DNA of 46,028 bases from an uncultured Clostridia bacterium (GTDB lineage Bacteria > Bacillota > Clostridia > Christensenellales > Aristaeellaceae), in contig CANOHT010000023.1 in assembly GCA_947565865.1 (NCBI GenBank), positions 1 to 46,028 on the forward strand, read 5' to 3'. Under the pieces are notes generated by a model that worked only from the letters and a program-made list of their open reading frames with translations, was not told where the DNA came from and did no database searches. Below, in pieces: positions 17,449 through 25,238 of the stretch (the first letter of the stretch is position 1; every line of letters begins with the position of its first letter). Position numbers and translations under genes: made by a program.

Positions 17449-18348
17449 TTGCGCTTCCTGATTGTGACGGGGATGAGCGGCGGAGGCAAGACGGTCGCGA
17501 CCCGTTATCTGGAGGACACGGGCGCGTTCTGTGTGGATAACCTGCCGCCGGTGATGATGGTGAAGTTTATGGAGGCCTGCGAAAGCTCCTCTCTGCAGCG
17601 GAAATTCGCGGCCCTGGCGGTAGACGTGCGCAGCGGCGAGTTCTTCGATGCCCATGCTGTGGCTACGCTGATTACCGAGGCGCGCCATCTGGGGCATCGG
17701 ATTGAGCTGCTGTTCCTGGAGGCCAGCGACGAGGTGCTTCTTACCCGTTATAAGGAGACCCGGCGGGATCACCCCCTGGCGGGCGACCGCAAGAGCCTGA
17801 CCGAGGCCATCGCGGAGGAGCGGGAGATGCTCCAGCCTCTCAGGGAGATGGCGGACTATGTTGTGGATACCTCCGCGCTGCGGCCTAAGGCCCTGCAGCG
17901 ACGGCTTCAGGATATTCTGGCGACCGACAGCGAAAGCGTGCAGCTGCACATTGAGGTGATGTCCTTCGGCTTTAAGCGGGGGCTGCCCCGGCAGGCTGAC
18001 CTGGTTTTCGACGTGCGCTTCCTGCCCAACCCTTTCTACATCGAGGGGCTGGGACGGCACACGGGCCTGGATGAGGACGTGCGCTCCTTTGTCATGGAGC
18101 ATCCGGTCACGGAAGCGTTCATGGCGCATGCCCAGGGTATGCTGGACTTCCTGATGCCGCACTATGTTGAGGAGGGCAAGCATCGGTTGATGATTGCCAT
18201 TGGGTGTACCGGCGGCGCCCACCGCAGCGTAGCCATCGCCGAGGCCATTGGCGGCTATCTGCGGGATCAGGGCCGAAAGGTTGCCGTCAACCACCGGGAT
18301 CTGGATTTGGAGCAAGCCTACTGGAAAACCATTGAGGCCAAGGAGTAA
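17449..18348 (+). CDS. rapZ: RapZ (YvcJ) family nucleotide-binding protein
   Basis: 299 residues from a TTG at 17449, preceded by GAGGG, giving the family start (LRFLIVTGMSGGGKT). Walker A GMSGGGKT, CVDNLPP, and the C-terminal IGCTGGAHRSVAIAE are diagnostic. In E. coli RapZ controls GlmS levels through a small RNA; in Bacillota YvcJ hydrolyses nucleotides and affects competence, with a mechanism less clear. It lies 29 bases after murB and 3 bases before whiA. The glmR/yvcK gene that usually separates rapZ from whiA is missing. Confidence 0.96.
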   Translation: MRFLIVTGMSGGGKTVATRYLEDTGAFCVDNLPPVMMVKFMEACESSSLQRKFAALAVDVRSGEFFDAHAVATLITEARHLGHRIELLFLEASDEVLLTRYKETRRDHPLAGDRKSLTEAIAEEREMLQPLREMADYVVDTSALRPKALQRRLQDILATDSESVQLHIEVMSFGFKRGLPRQADLVFDVRFLPNPFYIEGLGRHTGLDEDVRSFVMEHPVTEAFMAHAQGMLDFLMPHYVEEGKHRLMIAIGCTGGAHRSVAIAEAIGGYLRDQGRKVAVNHRDLDLEQAYWKTIEAKE

Positions 18349-18351
18349 GGG

Positions 18352-19329
18352 ATGTCCTTTTCATCAAAAGTCAAGGAGGAACTGCTGCGCCAGTCTCTGG
18401 GCAAAAGCTGCTGCAGCCTCAGCGAGCTTTCCGCCCTCACCCAGACCTCCGGCAGCCTGGCGCTGCGGGGCGCAGGCAGGGTGCAGGTGACTTATCGCGT
18501 GGAAAGCGCGGCGCTGGCCCGGCGAATCTTCCTGCTCCTGCGCACCCGGCTGGACATCGTGGCCAAGCTGCATTATGTCCAAAATGCCCGGCTGGGCGGA
18601 CGGCGAAGCTGCGTGCTGACCCTGGGGGATCAGGATTCCCAGCGCCTGCTTCTTGCCCTGCATATGATGGAGCAGGGCGAGGATGGCGGCGTGACTCTTC
18701 GCCGGACGGCGCCTCGGCATCCCATGACCCGGCAGTGCTGCCGCAGGGCCTTCCTGCGCGGCGCGTTTCTGGGGGCGGGCAGCATGACCAGCCCCGAGAA
18801 GGGCTATCACTTTGAATGGGTGGCGGACGACGAGGGCCTGATGAAGACCATCATGCGTTTGCTGGAGAAAAGTGATTTGCCTGCCCGCGCCTTTGAGCGC
18901 AAGGGCCGGCAGGTGGTGTACCTGAAGGGAGCGCAGCAGATTGCGGATGCCCTGGCGCTGATGGGTGCTTCCGCCAGCGTGCTGGACATGGAGAACATTC
19001 GCATCACCAAGCAGATGCGGGCCGATGCCAACCGGGCTTCCAACTGCGATGAGCATAATTCGGAAAAGATGCTCAACGCGGCGGAAAAGCAGATTGACGC
19101 CATCAAGCTGATTTCCATTCAGCGAGGGCTGTTCACCCTGCCGCCGGGGTTGCAGGAGATCGCCCGGCTGAGGCTGGAGCACACCTCCTTGAGTCTGACC
19201 GAGCTGGGGCAGCTGATGACCCCGCCGGTGGGCAAAAGCGGTGTGAACCACCGTATGCGCCGCCTGATGGAGGTGGCGCGGGATATTGAGAATACCCTGG
19301 ATGCTCATACAGAGGAGGAATCACCATGA
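18352..19329 (+). CDS. whiA: DNA-binding regulator WhiA
   Basis: 325 residues; ATG at 18352 after AGGAG, which overlaps the end of rapZ. The N-terminal part is a degenerate LAGLIDADG-type domain (about 1-200, with FLRGAFLGAGSM). The C-terminal helix-turn-helix (about 225-320) has NCDEHNSEKMLNAAEKQI and SLTELGQLM...KSGVNHRMRRL. WhiA controls sporulation in actinomycetes and affects division and chromosome segregation in Bacillota. The stop codon overlaps the next start (ATGA), indicating translational coupling. Confidence 0.97.
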   Translation: MSFSSKVKEELLRQSLGKSCCSLSELSALTQTSGSLALRGAGRVQVTYRVESAALARRIFLLLRTRLDIVAKLHYVQNARLGGRRSCVLTLGDQDSQRLLLALHMMEQGEDGGVTLRRTAPRHPMTRQCCRRAFLRGAFLGAGSMTSPEKGYHFEWVADDEGLMKTIMRLLEKSDLPARAFERKGRQVVYLKGAQQIADALALMGASASVLDMENIRITKQMRADANRASNCDEHNSEKMLNAAEKQIDAIKLISIQRGLFTLPPGLQEIARLRLEHTSLSLTELGQLMTPPVGKSGVNHRMRRLMEVARDIENTLDAHTEEESP

Positions 19330-19580
19330 TTAGAATTCCTGTGAACTTTCCCGGTGGCAAGCCGCTGACAAGAAGCTCCGCTGCTCAGGTGGTGCAGGTG
19401 GCCTGCCAGTATACCTGCCGGATCATGATTGAGTACGATCAGAAGATCGTCAACGCCAAATCCATGCTGGGGCTGCTCTCCCTGGGCCTGGAGGATCAGC
19501 AGCATTTAATCCTGCTGGCGGAAGGCCCGGACGAGGAGGCTGCCGCACAAGCCATGGCGCAGCTGCTGCGCGTGGAATAA
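19326..19580 (+). CDS. HPr-fold protein lacking the PTS histidine (Crh-like)
   Basis: 84 residues, the HPr length. The HPr active-site loop (GLHARPA) reads KPLTRSSA here: position 15, His in HPr, is Thr, and Arg17 is Ser. The regulatory region NAKSMLGLLSLGL is conserved with Ser exactly at position 46. This is the Crh situation: no phosphotransfer from enzyme I, but a possible HPr kinase target for carbon catabolite control. Gene order rapZ-whiA-crh matches Bacillus yvcJ-yvcK-yvcL-crh apart from the missing yvcK. It overlaps whiA by 4 bases. Functional equivalence to Crh is inferred from sequence and context only. Confidence 0.8.
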   Translation: MIRIPVNFPGGKPLTRSSAAQVVQVACQYTCRIMIEYDQKIVNAKSMLGLLSLGLEDQQHLILLAEGPDEEAAAQAMAQLLRVE

Positions 19581-19714
19581 CCCCGCGAAGCGCTGCGTTC
19601 ACTTCATTGCCCCTTGCGAGGCTCTCTGCGCGCCCTCGGCGTCTGCCGGCGGCAAGTCTGCTGTCTTTATTTCGGGCTTTTATCAACATCTGGCTGCCTG
19701 TTGATCCGACAAGC

Positions 19715-19780
19715 GGGATGTGTTGACGTATCCCTTTTTTTGCCTGACCGTCTGTGCTGCAGCGGTCAGGCCTTTGTTTT
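19715..19780 (+). terminator. tandem terminators after the crh-like gene
   Basis: A weak hairpin (GGGAT 19715-19719, ATCCC 19730-19734) with a T7 run is followed by a strong one: 9-bp perfect stem (19742-19750 with 19763-19771) and the tail CTTTGTTTT. They lie about 135-200 bases after the stop codon. The region between stop and hairpins (19581-19714) holds no gene that I can support. Confidence 0.75.
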
Positions 19781-19793
19781 CCATGGAAGACCC

Positions 19794-19822
19794 TTCACGT
19801 TGAAGGCGAAATGTGGTATAAT
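19794..19822 (+). promoter_or_regulatory. promoter of the M42 peptidase cluster
   Basis: -35 TTCACG (19794-19799) and -10 TATAAT (19817-19822) with a 17-base spacer; start codon at 19873. Confidence 0.6.
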
Positions 19823-19872
19823 GACTATGCTTGCGGCGTCAGCCGCACAGCCGGTTGAAAAGGAGGAAAACC

Positions 19873-20910
19873 ATGGATATACAGAAGCTGCTGAGCGAGG
19901 CGGCGGAGGTCTGCGGCCCCAGCGGGCAGGAAATGGCTATGGCGGAGGCAGTCGCAGCGTGGTTCCGGCCCTTGGTGGACGAGGTTACGGTGGACGCCAT
20001 GTTCAACGTTATCGCGCACAAGAGGGGCACAGGCCCCAAGGTGATGATCTGCGCCCATCATGACGAAATCAGCCTGATGGTCAGCCATATCGAGGATGAC
20101 GGCTGCCTGCGGGTGGGCATGGTGGGCGGTGTGGATCCGCGCATTCTGCCGGCCAGCCGGGTATGGGTGCATGGTCAGGAGAAGCTCTTCGGCACCATCG
20201 GCGCGCTTCCGCCCCACCTGATGTCGGCGGAGGATCGCCGTCGGAATTACGCCATGAAGGAGTTGTATGTGGACGTGGGCCTCCCCGCGGACAAGGTGCG
20301 GAGCCTGGTGCGCGCGGGTGATCTGGTGACCTTCCAGGGCCCGGGGACGGCGCTGCTCAACGATCAGCTGGCGGCGAAGACCATGGATGACCGCTCCTGT
20401 GTGGTGATGATGCGCTGCGCGGCGGAGCGGCTGAGTCGGCTGGTATGCGACGCGGATGTCTATTTTGTCTCCACCAGCCAGGAGGAGGTGGGCTCCCGTG
20501 GCGCGGAAACGGCGGCCTTCGCCATCCAGCCGGATCTATGCGTTGCGCTGGACGGTGACTTTGCCGATCAGCCCGGCTGCCGACCGGATGCCACCGTGCC
20601 CATTGACACCCTGGCTGTCAGCGTGGGACCTTTTTTGCAGCCCAAGCTGGTCAAGCGCCTGAAGGACTGTGCTGAGGCTCATGGGGTGAAGCTGGAAACC
20701 ATCGTGGCTCCTTCCCATACCGCGACGGATGCCGATGAGGCGGGTCTTGCGCGGGAAGGCGTTCCCAGCCTGCTGCTGTCCCTGCCGATGAAGTACATGC
20801 ACACCACCGTGGAAACGGTGAACATGAAGACCCTCAGCGAGGGCGGACGGCTGCTGGCGCATTTTATCAGCGAGCTGGACGGCGGATGGGAGGATAACCT
20901 ATGGATCTGA
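19873..20910 (+). CDS. M42-family metallopeptidase, paralogue 1
   Basis: 345 residues from the ATG at 19873 (AGGAGG 7 bases upstream). Dinuclear-metal motifs of M42 glutamyl/deblocking aminopeptidases are present: CAHHDE near 60, KTMDDRS near 170, SQEEVGS near 203, ALDGD near 225 and KYMHTT near 309. These are cytosolic enzymes, often in large tetrahedral assemblies, that trim peptides or remove N-terminal residues. First of three tandem paralogues; it overlaps the second by 10 bases. Confidence 0.93.
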   Translation: MDIQKLLSEAAEVCGPSGQEMAMAEAVAAWFRPLVDEVTVDAMFNVIAHKRGTGPKVMICAHHDEISLMVSHIEDDGCLRVGMVGGVDPRILPASRVWVHGQEKLFGTIGALPPHLMSAEDRRRNYAMKELYVDVGLPADKVRSLVRAGDLVTFQGPGTALLNDQLAAKTMDDRSCVVMMRCAAERLSRLVCDADVYFVSTSQEEVGSRGAETAAFAIQPDLCVALDGDFADQPGCRPDATVPIDTLAVSVGPFLQPKLVKRLKDCAEAHGVKLETIVAPSHTATDADEAGLAREGVPSLLLSLPMKYMHTTVETVNMKTLSEGGRLLAHFISELDGGWEDNLWI

Positions 20911-21920
20911 AGACGCTGACGGAGATCAACGCGCCCTCCGGCTTTGAGCAGCCCATGCGGCGGTATCTGCTGGACGAGCTGCGCGCCATCGGCCTGAATC
21001 CCGTCATTGACCGGATGGGCAATATCGTGGTGGTCAAGGAAGGCCGCGGTGAAAACCGCAAACGGGTGATGGTTTCCGCCCACATGGACGAGGTGGGCTT
21101 TATCGTTATCTCAGCCACAGAGGACGGCTTCCTGCGGGTGCGCTCCCTGGGCGGGGTGGATCCCCGGGTGATAATTTCCAAGCGGGTGCTGGTGGGCGAC
21201 AGCCGGATTCCGGGCGTCATCGGCGCCATGGCCATCCACCTGCAGTCTGCCGAGGACCGCAAGCGTGTCCTGGGGTACAATGACGTTTATGTGGACATCG
21301 GCGCCAAGGATAAGAAAGAGGCTGAAGCCAAGGCGCCCAAGGGAACGCAGGTCAGCTTTGACACCGCTTATGTGGTCTACGGCGAGGACTTCATCTGCGC
21401 CAAGGCCCTGGATGATCGGGTGGGCTGCTGGAACCTGTTCCGCCTGCTTCAGCAGGGCGATTATCCCTGCGACCTGGTGGCGGTGTTCTCCTCCCAGGAG
21501 GAGGTGGGCTGCCGGGGCGCGAAGGGCGCGGCCTTCGCTCAGAAACCCGACGTCGGCATTGCCTTGGAAGGCACTACCTGCAACGACCTGGGCGATATTC
21601 CCGATGTCAGCCAGGTCTGCCGCTGCGGCAAGGGCGTGGCCGTATCCTTTGGCGACGGCGCTTCCCTGGCGAATCGGACGCTGTTCCGCAAGGCCCTTGA
21701 AATCGGCCAGGAGGAAGGCATCGCCCATCAGGTGAAGGGCTCCATTTCCGGAGGCAATGAGAGCGGCGTGATGCAGCGCTCCCGTCAGGGCATCCCGACG
21801 CTGGTGCTGTCCGTGCCCTGCCGGTATATCCACAGCCCGTCCACCGTATGCAAGCTGGAGGACGTGGACAGCCAGCTGGCGCTGACCCGTGCGCTGCTGA
21901 TGCGCATGGACGAGATTTGA
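20901..21920 (+). CDS. M42-family metallopeptidase, paralogue 2
   Basis: 339 residues. M42 motifs: SAHMDEVG near 60, ALDDRVG near 169, SQEEVGCRGAK near 198, ALEGTT near 217 and CRYIHSP near 309. The Glu in ALEGTT is usual for aminopeptidases of the YsdC/FrvX type. The start overlaps the end of paralogue 1. All metal-site residues I can check are present, so it is probably active. Substrate preference may differ from that of its neighbours. Confidence 0.93.
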   Translation: MDLKTLTEINAPSGFEQPMRRYLLDELRAIGLNPVIDRMGNIVVVKEGRGENRKRVMVSAHMDEVGFIVISATEDGFLRVRSLGGVDPRVIISKRVLVGDSRIPGVIGAMAIHLQSAEDRKRVLGYNDVYVDIGAKDKKEAEAKAPKGTQVSFDTAYVVYGEDFICAKALDDRVGCWNLFRLLQQGDYPCDLVAVFSSQEEVGCRGAKGAAFAQKPDVGIALEGTTCNDLGDIPDVSQVCRCGKGVAVSFGDGASLANRTLFRKALEIGQEEGIAHQVKGSISGGNESGVMQRSRQGIPTLVLSVPCRYIHSPSTVCKLEDVDSQLALTRALLMRMDEI

Positions 21921-21964
21921 CGCGGCGAATGTCGGATGATTTTCACAGAAGGAGAGAAGCAGCT

Positions 21965-22948
21965 ATGTTTGAACTGTTGAAGAAGGTTCTCGCGCCCATT
22001 GGCCCCAGCGGCCTGGAGGAGCCGGTGGCCGCTGTCATCCGCCAGGAGCTGGCGGGCTTTGTGGATACCATGGAGACCGACGCCCTGGGCAACCTGATCT
22101 GCGTCAGGCAGGGAAGGGGCGAAAAGCCCAGGAAGATCATGTTCAGCGCGCACATGGATCATATCGGCTTTGTGGTGACGGGCATTGAGAAGGAGGGCTT
22201 CCTCCGGGTAACCAATGTGGGCGGCGTGGGCCTGAACGTGTCCCTCACCCGCCATGTGGTGTTTTCCAATGGGGTGAACGGCGTGGTGGTGTCCGAGCCT
22301 GTGACAGGAGAGCGGGCCATGAAGCACATGTTCATCGACATCGGCGCAAAGGATAAGGAGGAAGCCGAGTCCATGGTTCGGCTGGGGGATATGGCCGTGT
22401 ACGCGCCGGATTGCTTCCGCCTGGGCGAATACCGGGTAGCCAGTCCCGCCATGGATGACCGCTGCGCCTGCGCCCTGCTGGTGAAGCTGATGCAGACCAT
22501 CGGCGACACCCAGGATACCGTCATCGCCGTCTTCTCCGTTCAGGAGGAGGTGGGCTGCCGGGGAGCCAAGGTGGCTTCCTTTGCCCTGGCGCCCGACATC
22601 GGCATTGCGCTGGACGTGACCGCCTGGGGCGATACCCCCGGCACCACCCAGCCGGACATCAAGCTGGGCGAGGGCATCGGCGTGAAGGTAATGGATCGCG
22701 GCAGCATTTCCAACCCGCAGCTGCGGGAGGAGCTGATGGCCTGCGGCGAGAGAGCCGGCGTGAAGACCCAGCGGGAGGTGCTCCCCTTCGGCGGCACCGA
22801 CGCTTCTTCCATGCAGACCAGCCGGGGCGGCATTCCGGTATGTACGCTGTCCCTGCCCTGCCGCTATGTTCACTCCGCCTGTGAGGTTATCGACATGCGG
22901 GACATGGAGGCCGGCCTGAAGCTGATGCAGACCTATCTGGGCAAGTGA
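21965..22948 (+). CDS. M42-family metallopeptidase, paralogue 3
   Basis: 327 residues from the ATG at 21965 (AGAAGGAGA upstream). Motifs: SAHMDHIG near 60, AMDDRCA, VQEEVGCRGAK, ALDVTAWGDTPGT and CRYVHSACE. ALDVT replaces ALEGT of paralogue 2, a feature of the other main M42 subgroup. The first metal motif ends in His-Ile instead of Glu-Val. It is shorter by about 12-18 residues than its two neighbours. A stable hairpin follows the stop. Confidence 0.93.
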   Translation: MFELLKKVLAPIGPSGLEEPVAAVIRQELAGFVDTMETDALGNLICVRQGRGEKPRKIMFSAHMDHIGFVVTGIEKEGFLRVTNVGGVGLNVSLTRHVVFSNGVNGVVVSEPVTGERAMKHMFIDIGAKDKEEAESMVRLGDMAVYAPDCFRLGEYRVASPAMDDRCACALLVKLMQTIGDTQDTVIAVFSVQEEVGCRGAKVASFALAPDIGIALDVTAWGDTPGTTQPDIKLGEGIGVKVMDRGSISNPQLREELMACGERAGVKTQREVLPFGGTDASSMQTSRGGIPVCTLSLPCRYVHSACEVIDMRDMEAGLKLMQTYLGK

Positions 22949-22955
22949 AACACGC

Positions 22956-22988
22956 GGCGCGGAGGGGCGGCAGGCATCCTTCCGCGCC
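22956..22988 (+). terminator. hairpin after the M42 cluster
   Basis: 11-bp stem with one G-U pair (22956-22966 with 22978-22988), 11-base loop, no T-run. It is possibly a weak terminator or an mRNA 3'-end stabiliser. Confidence 0.5.
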
Positions 22989-23051
22989 CTTCGTGAAACC
23001 GGGTGAAACCAGCGAACATCCCGGCGTATCGCGGGAAAAGGAGGGAAAGGC

Positions 23052-25007
23052 GTGATCGGTGCGCTTTATCTGGCGATTTATTTGCTGTGCGGATGCGCAT
23101 GCGCGCGGTGGCTGCTGCCGCGATTGCCGGTATTGAACAGATTGTGGCTGGGGCTTTCCCTGGGGCTGCTGATGCTGATGTGGCTCCCGGCCTTGTGCGC
23201 CTTTGTGCTGGACTTCACCTGGGCTGCGCATCTGGCGGCGCTGGTTCCTCTGGCGCTTTTGACCGGCGGGGCATTCCTCCTGCGGGACCGCCGCTCTGCC
23301 CGGAGGTGGGATGCGCGGGAGGCCGTGCTCCTTCAGCAGATGGCGATGGTCGTACTCCCTCTGACGCTGCTTTCCGCCTATTTGCAGTACACCCATATGG
23401 TGCGCGTTGGCGCGGACGGCAGCTGGAACGTGGGACAGAGCACCTACGGTGACCTGCCGATGCACATGAGCTTCATTACCGGGCTGAAAAACGCCGCCTT
23501 TCCCGCCGACTACCCGTTCTACCCCGGTGAGCGCCTGTCCTATCCCTTCCTGGTGGACAGCCTGTCCACCACCTTCTACCTGACGGGCTGGAGCCTGCAG
23601 GCGTCGCTGATCGTTCCCGGAACGCTGATGATGGCGCTTTGCTACATGGGCGTTTTGTGCCTTGCCCGTGAGATGACCCTGGGCAAAAAGACCGTGGTGC
23701 TGGCGGCGCTGCTGTTCTTCCTGAACGGCGGTCTGGGCTTCCTTTACGATTTCGACTTGGCCGGAGGCACGGAGCCGGACGGTACGCTGACCTGGTGGGC
23801 ACGGATTCAGGACATCCTTACCGGGTACTACAAGACCCCCACCAACCAGCCCGAGCCCAACAACCTGCGCTGGTCCAACGTCATCGCTGATCTGATGATC
23901 CCTCAGCGGACGCTCCTGGGCGGCTGGTGCATGGCAATTCCCTGCCTGTACCTGTTATACATGAGTTTTGCCCCTGAGAAGCGGGAACAGGCGGGCAACG
24001 TCCGTATGGAGACACTGCTGGGGGTCTGGGGCGGAGCGCTGCCGCTGATTCACACCCACTCCTTTCTGGCATTGGCGCTGTGCTCCCTGGGCATGATGGT
24101 CTACGACCTGATCCACGACCCGGAGCGGTGGAGGCTTTTTGGCCGCTATGCGCGCTACGGGCTTATCGCCGCGGCGCTGGCCCTGCCGCAGCTGATTGGC
24201 TTCACCTTTGCGCAGGTGAGCGGCAGCAAGTCCTTCCTGTCGCTGTGGTTCAACTGGGTGAATAACCCCGGGGGAGACGGCAATTTGCTGGATACCTACC
24301 TTTGGTTCTATCTGAAAAACATCGGTCTGCCCTTCGCGCTGCTGCTGCTGGCTCTGGTGGAGCGGGACAGCCATGCCCGTCGGCTCTTCGCCGGGGCGCT
24401 GCCCATCATTCTGGCGGCGGAGCTGGTGCGCTTTCAGCCCAACATCTACGATAACAACAAGCTGCTGTACCTGGCCTGGCTTCTGTGCTGCATGATCGTG
24501 GCGGACTTTGCCGCGCGGCTGTGGCGGCGGATGGCGGGGCTGCGGAGCCGGCCTGTCATGGCGGCGGCCGCGGCGGCGGTGCTATTTTTATCGGCGGGGC
24601 TGACGCTGTGGCGGGAAGCCGTCAGCGACTATCAGGCGTTTTCCCCCTCTGCGGTGGAGGCGGGGCAGTACATCCGGGACAATACCGAGGAGGACAGCCT
24701 GTTTCTTTCGGGAACGCAGCACCTGAATCCGGTGACCTCTATCGCGGGGCGGCAGGTGGTCTGCGGGCCGGACCTGTGGCTGTACTACCATGGCTTCGAT
24801 ACCACGGTCCGCAAGGTGGACATCAAGGCTTTTATGGAAGAGCCGGAAAGCCATCTTGACCTGCTGACGCGCTACGATGTGGATTATATTTATGTATCCA
24901 GCTATGAGCGTACAAGCTATAAGGTGGATACCGAGGCGCTGGATCGCCTCTTTGAGCGCATTTTTGCCAACGGCGAGGCGGTGATTTATCGGGTGCCTCA
25001 GGGCTGA
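23052..25007 (+). CDS. polytopic membrane protein, GT-C glycosyltransferase-like
   Basis: 651 residues from a GTG at 23052 behind GGAGGGAAAGG. About 11-13 hydrophobic segments cover residues 1-520. A short extracytoplasmic-type C-terminal domain follows (about 530-651, AGQYIRDNTEEDSLFLSG). An acidic loop after the third helix (STYGDLPMHMSFI) and the conserved YPFLVDSLSTTFYLTG recall GT-C enzymes that use polyprenyl-phosphate sugars, but no subfamily is recognised. It heads a six-gene operon. Confidence 0.65.
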   Translation: MIGALYLAIYLLCGCACARWLLPRLPVLNRLWLGLSLGLLMLMWLPALCAFVLDFTWAAHLAALVPLALLTGGAFLLRDRRSARRWDAREAVLLQQMAMVVLPLTLLSAYLQYTHMVRVGADGSWNVGQSTYGDLPMHMSFITGLKNAAFPADYPFYPGERLSYPFLVDSLSTTFYLTGWSLQASLIVPGTLMMALCYMGVLCLAREMTLGKKTVVLAALLFFLNGGLGFLYDFDLAGGTEPDGTLTWWARIQDILTGYYKTPTNQPEPNNLRWSNVIADLMIPQRTLLGGWCMAIPCLYLLYMSFAPEKREQAGNVRMETLLGVWGGALPLIHTHSFLALALCSLGMMVYDLIHDPERWRLFGRYARYGLIAAALALPQLIGFTFAQVSGSKSFLSLWFNWVNNPGGDGNLLDTYLWFYLKNIGLPFALLLLALVERDSHARRLFAGALPIILAAELVRFQPNIYDNNKLLYLAWLLCCMIVADFAARLWRRMAGLRSRPVMAAAAAAVLFLSAGLTLWREAVSDYQAFSPSAVEAGQYIRDNTEEDSLFLSGTQHLNPVTSIAGRQVVCGPDLWLYYHGFDTTVRKVDIKAFMEEPESHLDLLTRYDVDYIYVSSYERTSYKVDTEALDRLFERIFANGEAVIYRVPQG

Positions 25008-25017
25008 AAGGAGCGGC

Positions 25018-25233
25018 ATGGAACGATTTTTACGTTATTCGCTGGAGCGGGGGCGTCCCATCCGTGTGATGTATCAGGACGGGGAGTGCATCCGCCAGGC
25101 GACCGCCCAGGTGACGGCCCTGGACGGCGATGAGGTCGCCTTGATGACGCTGCGGCCCCGGGGGACGGTGATTCTGTCTGTGGGGCAGGTGCTGTCCGCG
25201 GATTACCGCAGGGGCGATGAGGGACAGGAGTGA
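25018..25233 (+). CDS. 71-aa protein of unknown function
   Basis: ATG at 25018 behind AAAGGAG, 10 bases after the membrane-protein stop. The sequence alternates short strands (RPIRVMYQDGE, ATAQVTALDGDEVALMTLRP, TVILSVGQVLSADYRRGD), suggesting a small beta-barrel similar to WYL or SH3-like domains. No catalytic residues, no membrane segment. It sits inside an operon, which supports it being real. Confidence 0.65.
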   Translation: MERFLRYSLERGRPIRVMYQDGECIRQATAQVTALDGDEVALMTLRPRGTVILSVGQVLSADYRRGDEGQE

Positions 25234-25238
25234 CAGCC

